Notes: a model not told the origin generated them from the sequence alone. DNA of 64,000 nt from Deuterostichococcus epilithicus (GCA_033439295.1 JAVTLE010000018.1:620001-684000), one strand, 5' to 3'; shown: positions 46,272 through 58,732, counted from the stretch's first letter. Made by a program: numbers and translations.

Positions 46272-47245
46272 TGACAGCAGCCTCAGCAGCGACGAGGATG
46301 AGGATGACAGCCCGGAGGAGCTGCAGAGAGCGCACGCCGCACGCCTGGCGCACGGGGGCGCCCGGCGCCGCGCCGCCCAGCAGCAGATGGAAGACCTCCA
46401 TCGCTATCGGTGTGTATCTGGGATCATGGGCAAGACTAAACTATCCTGTCAGAAGCTCATAAGCGCGGCTGGGCGGAAGACCGGGATGCGCAGGTTGCAG
46501 TCGACTGCTTGTCTGCGAGCCTGGCAGTGGCCCGCAGCGCCGGGAGCGCCACCAACCACACCTTCTATCCGGAAGGATATCCGATGCTGCCTGTAGCTCA
46601 CGATCAAGGTTTGATCTCGGGCAGGATGCAGCAGATGCGGGACGCTGGACAGCAGTGGCGAGACGACTTCGCCGCCGAGATGAGGAGCACCCATCAGCTC
46701 ATGGCTGGCCGCGACATTGCAGCAGACACGATGCGGCGACAGCAGTACGAAGACAGGTGGGTTAGGGGAGACGTCATAGCACAGAAGTCTAGCTGCGATG
46801 CTGCATTGTCGTTTCGACCACAGCGGATCGCTTTGCGCCATCAGGCGCGTCGTACCGCCAGATCACACTAAGCACGATCCATCAATATCGCAGCTGGGCG
46901 GCCTTTGAGGCGCAGCCACCGGACCGTGTCACGTGCGCTTACATCCCCTGGCCGCCGTCTGCGGCTGTGCTGCTGGGTTGGCTCGCCGACGCGGCGCAGC
47001 AGCAGCCAAATCCGACGTGCAGCGCCGGGAATGCCGCACAGGCGCAGTCGCCGCCAGTGCGTCAGATCGTGTCGCGCATTCAGGCGAAGAGGGCAGCCTT
47101 CCGTCTGGCCTCGATCCGGTGGCACCCGGACAAGTTCGAGTCACGCCATGGGACCCGCATCACGACGGCAGATCGGCCGACGGTTATGGCAGCGGTGCAG
47201 GCGTTGATGCAGGGCATCAATGCGGCTTACAGTTCGTTCAGTTGA
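46272..47245 (+). CDS. NFKBIL1 (IkB-like)-family protein, 5' exon missing
   Basis: Exons 46272-46409, 46625-46756 and 46894-47245 keep phase 2 at each junction. The first is an acidic Ser/Asp run (SDSSLSSDEDEDDSPEELQ), then a helical basic stretch (RRAAQQQMEDLHRYR, MQQMRDAGQQWRDDFAAEM). The last exon has YIPWPP and ends with the family's signature IRWHPDKFESRHG, followed by VMAAVQALMQGINAAYSSFS and stop. The IxWHPD(K/R)F block near the C-terminus resembles a J-domain end and is typical of NFKBIL1 homologues in animals and plants, which are nuclear and linked to mRNA processing. No ankyrin repeats are visible in the part found. The N-terminal exon is unresolved. Confidence 0.7.
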
Positions 47246-47736
47246 TTTAGTCGTTCAGTTGACGCTGCGGAACGGAAGCGTTGGCCTCCTCCGATTCGAG
47301 CTGCAGCTGTTTAGCCATTTTCGCGCTTATCTCTTGGAAACTCCAACATTAATTCAAGGTAGCATTTCCTGGACTTTTCTGCGGATCAGGTTGCGGTTCT
47401 TGATTCAATCGATTATTCTATAGCTTGCTTGTTAGCCTTCAGTTGTCGACTGCACGCCTGATAGCCTCGGAGTCGGTGCTATCGTGCAAATACATCCTGC
47501 CGATCCTTGGCAACACGATTTCAAACATGCTTTCACAGCTGCAAGTCATGCTTGCAGAAGCCTCAAACAAGACGCTGAAATTGCTATAGACAATGCGACC
47601 ATCGTTCCGGGTGCGTCTGCCTGAGTTTCCGTGCTCTGCTTCGGAAGTGTCGACTGGCACAGAGTCCTGCGTGTCACGCCCCTGCAGTACTGCACTTCAA
47701 GCTTGGACATGACGTTTACGTGCAGTTTCCACAGCG
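47246..47736. other. Intergenic region
   Basis: About 490 bases of relatively AT-rich sequence between two plus-strand genes. It probably contains the 3' UTR of one and the promoter of the next. No element is recognised. Confidence 0.4.
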
Positions 47737-50206
47737 ATGGGGTCCTGGCAACGTAAGCTTCGACATGCGCTGCACATGCGTGAACCTGCCGCGAAGCCGC
47801 ACAAGCAAGCGGCAGCGGCAGCAGCTGGCCACGCAGCGACATGGCCGAGGGACGTTCACGTGCCTCAAATATCGTCAGCTCTCATTGGACGTCCGGCCGA
47901 AAGGTTCACCGGCGCCGCAGCGCCTTCCGGTGGCAGCATCATCAGCCTCACTGCGGACAGCTCTTCAGGGCTGCTGCCGTCTGCTGTCGCTGTCGCCGCG
48001 CCAGCCACCTGGCCATCTCTGCAGCTCGGGCACCAGCCGCAGAGCTGGCAGCACACGGCTGCCGTGAGCAACTGGGACACACCGGGCGGCGGCGGCACTA
48101 ACATAATGGCATCACAGCACGGCGGCAACCCCACAGAGGCATTTAGAACAGATCAATCTGCTGCACAGCGTCAGACGTTGCTGCTGCCGCACTACGCTGT
48201 CGCCCCGGTCAACATCGTGAAGAAAGGAGATGCCATCACAGATATTGTGTGCAGCTCCATCGCAGACGGCAGCAGCCAAGCCAGCGATGACGGCGGCAAA
48301 GGCAGCAGCGGCAACATCGATGTGAGCCACGCCAGCAGGAACGAGTGCGGCTGCTGCAGCGAAGTGGACAACAGCTGCTTAAGTGACCACGTTGTGCCGC
48401 CAGGAGGGGACCAGTCACCAGCAGGCGCGCATTGGCTGGTAGCTCCAGGGAAACCCCGAGTTCCGGCGGCTGGCGGCAGCAGGCAACTCAGGCAGACCAT
48501 CGCCACCATGTCGGCGGCAGGCCTAGCAGTCGCTGCCCTGCTTGCGCTGACCGCCATCGGCGTCTGCAGCAGCAGCTGCGGCGTGCAGCGGGCGGTGCCT
48601 GCGCATGATGCTGCCAGCTACTGGCAGCAGTGGACGTGCCTCCTGCAGCCACAGCCGGCCTTGCTGTCAGACTTCCGTCCTGGAGGCATTGCAGACCCTG
48701 ATGCCGCGTTGGCGCTGCCTGGCTGCCGAGCACTCGGCGAGACCAACATGGCAGCCAAGCGGGCGCTGCGGTCGGCGGTGCCGCTGCTCTGGCGGTCGGC
48801 GCGGCCGGCGGTTCAGGCGACAGCCGCTATTGCTATCCGCGTGGCGGTGGCGGTCGGACGGGAGGCACCGGCGGCAATGCGGCGGGTGTACATTGCCAGG
48901 CCGTCAATGCTGGGGTACCTGCTTGACAGCGCGCGGATGGTGAGATACTCGGCTACAACACAATTCCTTACAATACTCCAACCTTCCTCTATGCGACCCA
49001 GTAGAATGGCACGCAGCACCCCTGCATGTGTGTCCTGTCAGCTATGACTGCGAATTTTCATCTACAGCCTGCTCCTCCTGACGACAGACCTCCACCAACT
49101 AGAAAGCCTGCATCGCAGTCAGCCCGAACATCTGTGTTGCAGGTGCGTTCACTTAGGGAGACGGCGCAGCTGGCGCTGATGGCGGCGGCGCCGGTGGCGC
49201 TCTCGACATTTGGCGGCATTGGCCTCCTGCTGCGCTCGGCGCGCCGCCCAATGCGCGGTGGCAGCACTGCTCTCGTGCACTGGTGCATGAAAAGGTGTGA
49301 TCAACCAGGCCTACTGTGCTTTGGACATGCAACGTGTCCGTGATAGTGAAGTGTTAATCATGCCTGCTGGATGCACATATGCATAACAGGACTGTGCACG
49401 TGCAGGCTAGCATCTGTGGCGGTCCTGGTGCGGCGCTACATCATGGCAGCCGTGCCTGCAGCCGTCTCTGCATTCTTCATGGTGTGGGAGGCCTACCAGG
49501 TACCCTCGCACATCGTTCAGACAGTCCTGCACTGCAAGCTTTCAGACAGTCCTGCACTGCAAGCATTGCCTCGATGCATTGCCCCCTCATTGTGGCTCGA
49601 GGTGGACTCACACATCAGCTATGGCCGAAAAAAAACGCGTGGATGTGTATGTCAGTTGAAAGAAGAGGTTGTAGATGTGGCATGATGTTGTAGGTTGTGG
49701 CGGCCTTTGTGTCGGCAGTGCACCGCTGGGCCGAGTTCGTGCTATGGCCGCTGGCTCTGGACGTTGCAGCGGGCACTGCCAACCTGCTGCAGGTGAGGCG
49801 CCTCGAAAGTTTCGCAGTGGACCAATAATGTACTGGCTGTCTTGTGACACGTGACCATGGGTAGCACTGTGGCTTCCTGGGGAGAGCCCTGTTGCAGAGC
49901 CCTGTTGAAGTGCCGCGCCCGCATGCCGCCATAGCAGTGTCTACGGGATGACAAGATTGCGAGTGTGGTAGGTGACATGGCTGCTGAGTGTAACGCATTT
50001 GAGTACGGATCCTGCAGACGCTAGCGCGGGGCGCTGCTGCCGCTTCCGGCTCCCTGTTCGGACAGCTTCAGCGCAGTGCCGCCGGCCAGGCAGCCGCCGC
50101 GCAGGCGGCCGCTGCATGGAACACAACCGCCAGCGTCTTGCTGCACGACTTCACGACAGCATCTGCGAAAGCACCAGTCTGCTGCTGTCCATTGTTCTTC
50201 GGCTAA
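47737..50206 (+). CDS. Membrane protein of unknown family, five exons
   Basis: Exons 47737-48939, 49143-49294, 49406-49499, 49694-49792 and 50018-50206 join in phase, giving about 578 residues. The first 250 residues are low complexity with scattered His/Ser and a Cys cluster (NECGCCSEVDNSC). A clear membrane helix follows (MSAAGLAVAALLALTAIGV). The later exons are Ala/Val-rich, amphipathic or membrane-embedded (LMAAAPVALSTFGGIGLLL; YIMAAVPAAVSAFFMVWEAY; VLWPLALDVAAGTANLL). The last exon ends with Cys-rich KAPVCCCPLFFG. A 24-bp direct repeat follows the exon 3 donor (49516-49563). It is convergent with the CobW gene 410 bases away. I do not recognise the family. Confidence 0.7.
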
Positions 50207-50616
50207 CAAGCAGCAAAATTTCCGCTTAACAGTGAAAGCAGCTGTTTCCCTTGCATTGGCTACCGCTAGCACGGCCGAAACAACGAGTGTTGATTGTGAA
50301 TTTCAATGTCAGAATTTGAGCAGGAGTACCTCAAGGTGGATTGCTGCCGGCAGTTTGCTGCAAAAGCAGATGTGCAACGACTTTTTCGCTCTAGGATTAT
50401 TGTAGCTGGCCTCGATAATGCGTATAGCGCTTCAATCTATAGATTGCGTCAGATTAATGCGCTTCCTAACGCAGGCACATCATGCATGGGGTGCAACTTG
50501 GCCATTTCCATGGGAAATCATCCGCACTGAACTCCGTACAATGCAGTCCACACCAAAGCCCGGTGCTATGCTATAACCAACAAAACCACGACGGTGAATG
50601 GACGGTCAGCGCCGCA
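50207..50616. other. Spacer between two convergent genes
   Basis: About 410 bases, lower in GC than the flanking exons, expected to hold both 3' UTRs. No further feature is seen. Confidence 0.5.
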
Positions 50617-53600
50617 TCACTGGCCACCAGCCTGCTCCCCTGCTGCATCCACCCCCGCTGCCTGCTGCCGCAAGGCCTCCTCCCGTTCTGCCGTGACACG
50701 CTCAGCCAGGCAGTCCTCGAAGCCCGCCCTGAGCAGCTCGCCGTCCAGCTCGCGCCCGATGAACACCATGCGGCTTGTGCGCTTCTCGCCGGGGCCCCAC
50801 TCCCGCGCGGGCGACCCCTCAAACAGGCTGTGCACGCCCTGCGGTCGGTGGCTGAGCGCGCAGACGTCAGGGCGGGGACAAGAAACGACGCGTCTGCACG
50901 CGACTGGAACCGCCACATTCACTTGGCGCACGGTGTCCTGCCTGGCTGGCGGCGCACTATCTCAGAGCCAATGGCGGCCACTCACACCGGCACATGCGCT
51001 AGTCACAGGTCTTGCATGGTCTCGCATGGTCCAGATGACTGATCGCATGCAGTGACGCCAAAAATCTTTCAGGCAGCACTGCACCTGGAAGACGAAGGTG
51101 TCGGAGAAGCCGGCAATGGCGAGGACGCCCTTCATGCGGTACAGGTCCTCCCCCCGCACCTGGATCAGGCTGCCCAGCCAGTGGTTCACCTGCGGGCCGC
51201 ACACACGTGATGTCTGAAGCCCAAACAGTATTCTTCGGAGGGCTCGTAGGAGGAGAGGGAAAAGTGCCCAGGAAAAGTGCCCAGGAAAAGTGCCCAAGTA
51301 CCCGCAGTGTTTCACCTGTGCGCACACGTCGGGTCATGGCAGTGTCACCTTGCACATCCCACACTGTCATCGCGACTGCCCCAGCAGACCGGGAACTGCG
51401 CAACCTGCCGGGGTCCGGCAGTGACGCGGGGGGGGCTTTCTGCTGTCATCCAACCTCGTCACGACATGTTCCAGCGAGGCCCCATGGCAGAAGTGGGGCC
51501 GCATGACCCCGTGTGAGCTCAGAGAATGCCCAAGGGGGTGTGCCGAGACGCCGCCTCGGCGGCGTAAGGCACATGGCGGAATGCGGAGCGGCCAAGCGTG
51601 CCCCCAAGAACAAGAAACCAATTGAAAAACAGACGTACAAGACTTTACGCGTACAGAAAATCAATTTGAAACCCAAATGAAACACAATCTGGAACCCAAA
51701 TGAGTGTGCCGCACCATTTCCAGGTCCATGTCGCCGTCGATCTGGATGCTGACGCTGGACACGCGGTCGTCATGCACGTGGCCCGCGTGGCTGTGCCCAT
51801 GCCCGTGGCTGTGCCCGTGGTCGTGGCTGTGGTCGTGGCTGTGACTGTGCGCGTCACTGGACGACTCCGCGTGTGCGTGGCTGCCGGAGCGCTCGGGGTC
51901 GTGGCCATGGTCGTGGCCGTGGCCGTGTTCATGATGATCGTGGCCGTGGTCGTGGTCGTCATCATGATGGTCGTGGCTGTGGCTGTGCGCTGCATCCTCC
52001 TTCAGCAGCTCCGGGTTCACCTGCAGTCACGCCTTCGCACAGTCACCAGGCTAGGCCTCGGCAGTGCACGCCGAGCAGTGCACACCCGCAGGCGGATGCC
52101 TGCCGCACAATCAGGGCCAGCGGCAGCGGGGTGCTGTGTTTGTCGCTGCATGCGCCAGCTCGGCAAAGGAGGCGCCAATGGCAGTCTGTGCAGCATAGGC
52201 CTGCCGCAGTGTGCACAGCCACATGCCCACGAACCCGATGTCGATGGGTGGCCAAGCACCGGGGCCCACAGCTGCCAGCAGCCTCGCACCTGGGAGGTCG
52301 GGACCCGAAGAGCAGCGATTGAGCGAATTAGGGGGTATATCATAGTATGTGATGTGCATCATTTCATGTTCATTATATTCCCCTAGCAAAACCCTCACCT
52401 CGCCCTCCACGCGGTCGAGGTCGAAGCCGCCGACGCCGAGCACATAGTCGACGCCCACGTTGGCGCGCTCCGCCCGCACAATCTGCGCCATGCTGTTGAT
52501 GCCCCGCAGCCGACCCTCCAGCTGCTCCACCTCCTCCGCGCTCACCTGCGGCGCAGGACAGGATAGTCGTTCGCTGGGTTGCCACACATGCTCCCTCATT
52601 CTGCGCCTGCTGACGATGCCCCAAAGCCCACCGCCCATCTGATGAACCTCCTCCGCGCTCACCTGCGGAAAGAGCTCTACCCAACTCATGAGTCATTCCC
52701 AGAAGTGCGGCACATACACGGTTTGCGTCACGCTGCTTATTCCTCAACGCCAGCCCTCGCCACCCTCACCACGCTCATCTGCAGGGAGACGGGACGGCCG
52801 CATATGAAGTTTTGCATAAACCGGCTAGACTCCTGCGCAATTGACGCCCGCAGCAGCCGCCTGGAGTAGAGCCGCTGCAAGAAAGTAGAGCCGCTGCCAG
52901 TAGAGCCGCCTCCCCAAACGATAGAGACGTGGGTCGTCAGCAGCGGCGTGCTCTGAGATTTCGGTATACCGTTCGGCGCAACAACACTTGGTCAGTCTTG
53001 TTGAGCAGGATACGGGCACTTGCGCAACCTGCTGCAGCGCCTGGTCCCCACTCCATCCAAACGGAGTCACTCCAGGAAAAGAAAGCTCGGCAGTGAGCCG
53101 CGGCGCCGCACCAGGTCGGTCTTGTTGAGCACGATGCGGTCCGCGTACGCGATCTGCTGCAGGGCCTCGTTGACGGCGTCGCCGGGCTTCTCCTCGTCCA
53201 GGTGCAGCCCCTGATATTCATGAATTTTTCTCAACTATATTGGAGAAGCTTCAATGACCCAACTGTGCTGGTGGCATGCTTGAAAATCAATAACGCAATA
53301 CGTCCCCATCAAGCTGGTGGCATGCTTGAGATTGACAACGCAACAGAATCGTTCAACTACCACGTGCTTGGCGTCCACGAGCGTGACGACGCCGTCCAGT
53401 CGGATGTTGTCCGCCATGGAGGGGTCGAGAAAAAACGTCTGGATGATGGGCGCCGGCGATGCGAGGCCCGTCGTCTCAATGACCACGCGGTCGAACTCGT
53501 CGCGGCGGCCGGCCTGCTTATGGAATGGGTGCCGGCTTATGCCCCGGGCTTGGGCTTGAGGAGGACAGTCCCCCGGTGGACGGTCCTTTCGAAACCACGC

Positions 53601-54975
53601 TATCGACCCGTGCTGCCGGTCGGCCGGCCTGCGTTGAAGTTGCAGAGTGCAGGGCGAGGGGTGCAGGGTGGGAGGTGCAGGCTCGTGTGACGGGCCGCGC
53701 TGTTCGACGTGCATGCTTGTGTCCAGAAGAACGTGCTCCGGAGTGCAGTGCACTTGGTGCATGCCGCGCGCAGTCGGCCCCGTGTTCTACAGAGGCGGCG
53801 AGCCAGGCTCTGCCGACGCAACCGGCGGCGTGGGCATTCGTCGTTCAACGCCGCAACCGCATGCACCTCGCATGACGTGCGACAGGACGCATGCACCGAG
53901 GCCTCCCTGCTGCAACACCTGGGCGCTCACCAGCTCGGTAAGCATGTCGACGAGGTCGTCGCGCACGGTGCAGCAGAGGCAGCCATTGTTGAGCATCATG
54001 ATGCGCGCCTCCTCCTTGCCATCCAGCCGCTGGCTGCTCGCCACCAGCTCGCTGTCGATGTCAATCTCGCCCACCTGACGGACACACAGGCGCAGGGGAG
54101 ATTGATACATGAAACCCATCAGGGCTGCATGGCGGCAGGGCGCTGGTGTTCGAGCCTCCCCCTGCTTGCGCAGCTGGATGCCATTCCTGTGCCTTCCGAC
54201 CAATTCCTGGTTACGGCTATGCACTGGCCCTGGAGTGGTCTGCCCAAGGAATCGTGATGGCAGCGTTTGCAGCGAAATCCTTCTGACAGCAAGAAAGCGC
54301 GTCCTGATGCATGCAGCTGCCACATGGGCTTGCTCAGCTCGGCAGCCTCCGCGGTGCAGCGAGGGGCACGCTCTGAAAAATGTGGAGGGTTATGTAAAAT
54401 CGTTGAACATGCACGTGGCGAGGTCTGATCGCTCGCCTCGTTCTCGATGACGGCTAGGCGCTGTCCATGGTTCTGTGTCAGGATGTTGTTCAGCAGCGTT
54501 GTTTTGCCAGATCCCAGGAAGCCTGTGATGACCTGCAGCGTCATCAGGTGGTATGAACGTCAGACATGGCGCTATCCTGCCGCGCTTGCAATGGTGTTAT
54601 ATGCGTCTGGCTCTGCTGGGCGCCGCTGTAGATTGCATGCGTGTGCTCGCGCACCGTCACTGGGATGCGGTTGTCGATGACCTCTGCGTCGATGATCTGG
54701 CCGTCGAAATCGTCCAGGTCCGCTAGCTCAGCGCCCTGCGCCTGAGCGGTGGCGCGCGCCATGCGTGCCCGCCGGCTCGTCGCCGTGTGCCGCCTCGACA
54801 TTCCGGGGGGCAGCGTCTGGGATTTTAGTGGTGCTTTGGCAGCCACTGCGCATGCACAGCGCTGCACAAAGCCCGAGACCGAATTCCGAAACCGACTGCG
54901 TTGCACGCGCTGAACGCTGCCGCCGAACCGCCTGAGCGCGGCAGGCGCTGCAGCTGCGATGCCGAAAGATGCCAT
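50617..54975 (-). CDS. CobW/COG0523 (G3E) GTPase, candidate metal chaperone, nine exons
   Basis: Minus-strand exons in phase 0 throughout: 54975-54655, 54532-54437, 54074-53931, 53513-53361, 53210-53112, 52545-52399, 52020-51715, 51189-51085, 50838-50617, giving 530 residues. The N-terminus ([19 protein letters not shown]) looks like a plastid leader. Then come the P-loop [19 protein letters not shown], the metal-binding CxCC motif [27 protein letters not shown], and the GTP-base motif NKTD. The C-terminal domain has [15 protein letters not shown] and [10 protein letters not shown]. The loop exon 52020-51715 is strongly His/Asp-rich ([20 protein letters not shown] and more), typical of metal-chaperone members. 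Family members insert or traffic Zn, Co or Ni; zinc is my inference. Intron 2 starts with GC (GAG|GCGAGC). Introns 4-5 hold degenerate exon copies. It is divergent with the AP2 gene. Confidence 0.93.
51258..51299. repeat. 14-bp tandem repeat, three units
   Basis: GGAAAAGTGCCCA units repeat three times in the intron between CobW exons 7 and 8. Confidence 0.85.
52609..52670 (-). repeat. Degenerate copy of CobW exon 6 start with acceptor
   Basis: The exon 6 region at 52494-52555 (GATGCCCCGCAGCCGACCCT... CTCCTCCGCGCTCACCTGCG on the plus strand) is echoed at 52609-52670 (GATGCCCCAAAGCCCACCGC... CTCCTCCGCGCTCACCTGCG). The copy includes the CGCAG acceptor and sits upstream in intron 5. Confidence 0.85.
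52970..53041 (-). repeat. Degenerate copy of CobW exon 5 end
   Basis: On the minus strand GGCGCTGCAGCAGGTTGCGC followed by ATCCTGCTCAACAAGACTGA mirrors exon 5 (GCCCTGCAGCAGATCGCGTA, ATCGTGCTCAACAAGACCGA). The copy lies downstream in intron 5 and is out of frame after small indels. Confidence 0.8.
53266..53343. repeat. Direct repeat of about 30 bp in CobW intron 4
   Basis: GCTGGTGGCATGCTTGA followed by an AACGCAA end occurs at 53268-53297 and 53312-53343, right beside the exon 4 donor. Confidence 0.8.
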
Positions 54976-55669
54976 TGGGGCAAGGCAGTGCTGATATTCG
55001 ATAAAGACCAGAAGTGCACTGCTGCGCATAGTGAACCGAAGATCTTTCTTGCCAGTGCCACGTGTGCACTGAAGGGTCGACGCGGGAAGAATCGCTGAAG
55101 GTTGATGCGCAGCTGGGCCGGCGTCTACGAGGAAGTGCAGACGCAGCGCGGCACAGCAGCGGGCCACTATCAGTTGTTGCGTCACTCATAGACTGTCGAG
55201 GCCTCGCCGGCGACGGCTTGATCAACTGGATCTAAAATCGGCTGTTCCCCCCCCAGCGGGTTCTATATACATGTTGTAACGGCTGCACCAGCCGGCCTTA
55301 AGGAGCAGCAACCCTACAGGGTGCGCGTTCATCTGATCTGCATACGATACAGAAGAGCTACCGCGTTGCTTTCCTGGAACACTGCTCCGTACGTTTGCTG
55401 GACCTCTGCTGGCTCAGACCTCTGGCGCCCTTGCTGGGGGCGTCCCCGCGCCTTTCGATTCGGCTATGTGTACCGATGCGTCGACGCAAGTATCTTTGCT
55501 GCAGTGATGGCATGGTCTGATGGCCGGGCGATGCATGGACACTAGATGCCATCCTTCAGCAGTTGGGTTGATGCGGCCTGTACAACTGCATCTGGTGCTG
55601 CTGTTGCAATGGTCATCAACAAGAATCGACAGGGGTGCACCTGAGTGGCCACCTCCCGATCTGAACCGC
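54976..55669. promoter_or_regulatory. Divergent intergenic region between CobW GTPase and AP2 genes
   Basis: About 700 bases separate two start codons pointing away from each other. A TATA-like TCTATATAC is at 55262-55270, some 400 bases before the AP2 start. Open frames extend into the region from both sides, so the true starts could lie a little further out. Shared regulation is possible but not shown. Confidence 0.35.
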
Positions 55670-58600
55670 ATGATCCATGCTGCCGATTCGCAGCCGCTGG
55701 CGGCCGCAGCTCAACTTCACAGGCGGGCGTCGGAGCGGCGAACGACCAGCCTGGCGGCGCGGTGCAGCAGGATGGGAAAGTCCAGTCCGTATAGGGGCGT
55801 GACGCTGTTCCGCCCCACCGGCAAATGGCGTGCACAGGTGAACTTGGCAGCCAGCTGCAGCCTCTGCGCATGTCACACGCTGCTCTGCATTGGCACGCCC
55901 CTCGAACAGGCAGCTGAAACGCTTATGCAGCCCTGCAAACTGCAACGATTGCAAACCTCCTGTTGCTGACACATTGCCTAACCCCTTTGCGTACAGCGCC
56001 AGCATGGCAGGAAGTGACATCACTTGACATGCATGGGCATGTCCCAAACACTTGCAGCATGGCACAAGGCCGTCACATGCGAGCTGTTTCCCTCCGCAAC
56101 GTAGTGCTGGGTCAGGCCATCCCGAGAACTAAATCCTTGACATTCACACCCCTTGGCAGTGCACCCAACTCTTTGTCTCTGCTGTGCAGATATCGGCCAA
56201 CGGGCGCACCACCAGCCTGGGGGACCACGACACGCAGGAAGCAGCGGCTGCGGCCTTCGATCGCGCGGCCATCAACAAGGATGGTGCATCGGCAGCACGC
56301 ACCAACTTTGACAAAGCCAACTACTCCGGCGAGATGCATGTGCTGACGGGTGCGACCCTCATCGAACCCACACGCTCCTGTGTCCACGTGCATTTGGATG
56401 CAAGGCATGCGGCATGCGGACACAGGAAGTGCGCCTTTTTATGTTGAGTTGATAAACTCTCCCAAATATCCTTTCTTAAACCACCTTTTGATGGAAACGT
56501 TGTACTCGACCATTCAGGATGCGTAGACTGACGCGATTTCATATTTTGCATCGCCCGTTTGCATGCTGTGTCCATTCACGAGTCCAGAGGCAAGGCAAGC
56601 CGTGATGAAGCTAGGGTCGGGCCCCTGTCAGCTGTCTCGCAGCAGGAATTGCGATGCCCGCAACACCAAAGACGCGCCGCCATGAGTGAGCGCTGCGTGC
56701 ATGTGCCAGGCCTGACCTTCACGGAGATGGTGGCGGAGCTCAGGGCGCGCGCCCGCAAGGGCCCCGGCCACAGCAGCCACTACCGCGGCGTCAGCCTGTT
56801 GCGTGCGACGGGGCGTTGGCACGCGCAGATCAACGCCGCCGGCAAGCAGGTGGGCGGCTTGCGCCTTGTGCGCTTGCCTGGCGGCCGGCGCGATTCACCC
56901 GGGACTGGAGGACGTTCGTGACCTGCAGCCTGCACCGCCCAGAAGCCCTGTTCGCGGCTTGTGTTGCAGCCCTGTATGTGTCCTGCTTGCCCATTGAAGG
57001 TGATGACACGAAGATGACAGGACCAGAGGGGCGGCGCTCCTCCTCAGATGGAAGGTCAGAATCTCAGACTCAAGGAGCTCCTTGACCTGTCCCTCTAACC
57101 TGTCCCTCAGGTGCACCTGGGCTTTTTCGCGACAGAGGCGGCGGCGGCGCGCGCCTACGACCGCGCGGCGTTGGCCAAGGCGGCGCAGGCGGGCAGCTCC
57201 GTGCGCGTGCAGACCAACTTTGAGGCGTCGCAGTATCGGTACACTCTCCCCTGCTTCACCGTTTTCTGACCCGCTGTATGGATGGCAGAGAAGCTGTGAC
57301 TGCATGCGATTGCAGCAGACCCACCTCAGCATGTGGTCGGGCTTGGCTTTCAAGTCAGGCTCCTGAAGAGTGCAAGCCCTGGTTTGCGATTGCCTCGCAG
57401 GAACGAGGTGGCGGAGCTGCAGCGCATGACTTCGCCGCAGCTGGTGGCGGCACTGGCGCTGGACCCGCTAGCCACTTCTGCAGCGGAGGTGACGGAGGAA
57501 CCCGGCGAAGAGGGAGGCGATGGCCTGGCGGGCCCCGGCGTCAGCGGCGGCTGGTTCAACGGCGGCAGCGGCTGGTTCGGCGATGCGCCGGCGGGCTCAG
57601 GCAGCAGCATCACCGTCGCGGCGGCGCCACAGGGAGTGGGCCGGGATGCTAGCGCCGCCGCTGACATAGGCGGGACGACGCCGGCCTTGCTGCAGCACCT
57701 TCGGCAGCAGCAGCAGCAGTCGGGCGGCCCAGCCAACGATGGCGGCCCAAACCATCTGGGAGCCAGCGCGCCGCATAAGCCACAAGATAGGCCTGAGCAG
57801 ACTTCGGCGGCCAATGGCGCAGACAGCCGCGGCGGGGCTGCTGCAGGGGCAGTGGTGCAGCCCCCCCAGCCAGAGACGCTGCAGTCGCATCTGCACCGCC
57901 TGCAGCCGCAGGGACCGCTGCAACTTTGCGGCAACCAGCAGCCCCACTTGCCGCAGCCGCTGTCGTGGCCACGGCCGAAGCAGGAGCCTGGCGCTGAGCG
58001 GCAACCGGCGGGGCCGGCACAGCTTCACCCCTGGCTCGCACTGCCGCATTCGCCGCCGCGGACGCCAGCAATGAAGCTGCCGCCAGACAGCTGGCTGTCG
58101 CCGCAGCGGCCGTCGAGTGCGACCGGCGCGGCCGCAGGCAGCGCGGTGCTCGGCTCGCCGNGGCGAGGCAAGCTGGCGGCGGGCTCTTCCTCTCTNGCGG
58201 CGGCCATCGCAACAGTCGCGGCGCCAGAGTCGCCTGCGCAGGCGCTGCCCGGCCGCCCCAAGCGGGAGCTGTCGCGGGAGCCTTCAGACAGCCATCAGGT
58301 GCGGCAGTTGGAGCTGCTCTGTCCCTGTGCCGCTCGTTTGCATGATCAGGCCAGGGTGGCTGACTTGACTCGTGAACTCGGGTGTCTGTAGCACCTCGGA
58401 TTGGGGGCACCCCGGATTGAACATTCTCTACCACACCGCTCCTGATGTAGTCAGCCTTGTTAGGCAATGCAGAAGGCGATGACGGACGCCACGCATGTGT
58501 GCAGAAGTCGGCAAAGCAGCATGCGGCACAGAAGACGCTCGGCGCGTTCAGGGGATTGCTGTTCCCGCCGCCGCCAACTAAAGCAGCCACCGGGCGGAAG

Positions 58601-58732
58601 CGCGGTCGACCAGTGGCACAGGCTGCGGCGATGGCGCTGCCGCCCACCCCGCCGCGCAGCCGCCGCAAGGGCACCCCCGCCAGGTCGGCGCCTTTCGCGA
58701 GACCAGCCTGCATGTTGCGGACAACCAAGTGA
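55670..58732 (+). CDS. AP2/ERF-superfamily transcription factor with two AP2 domains
   Basis: Exons 55670-55837, 56190-56339, 56646-56849, 57111-57238, 57401-58298 and 58505-58732 chain in phase, about 591 residues. AP2 domain 1 spans exons 1-2 (SPYRGVTLFRPTGKWRAQ, then EAAAAAFDRAAINKDG, ending TNFDKANYSGEM). Domain 2 spans exons 3-4 (SHYRGVSLLRATGRWHAQIN, then VHLGFFATEAAAARAYDRAA, ending TNFEASQY). Each domain is interrupted by an intron at the same place, after the second strand, which suggests internal duplication. The long fifth exon is Gln/Gly/Pro-rich, like an activation region, and begins NEVAELQRMTSPQLVAALAL. The last exon has GRKRGRP, an AT-hook-like motif. The protein is nuclear and DNA-binding by family; targets are unknown. 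N bases at 58161 and 58196 leave the frame intact. The start is the Met nearest the first domain. Confidence 0.9.
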
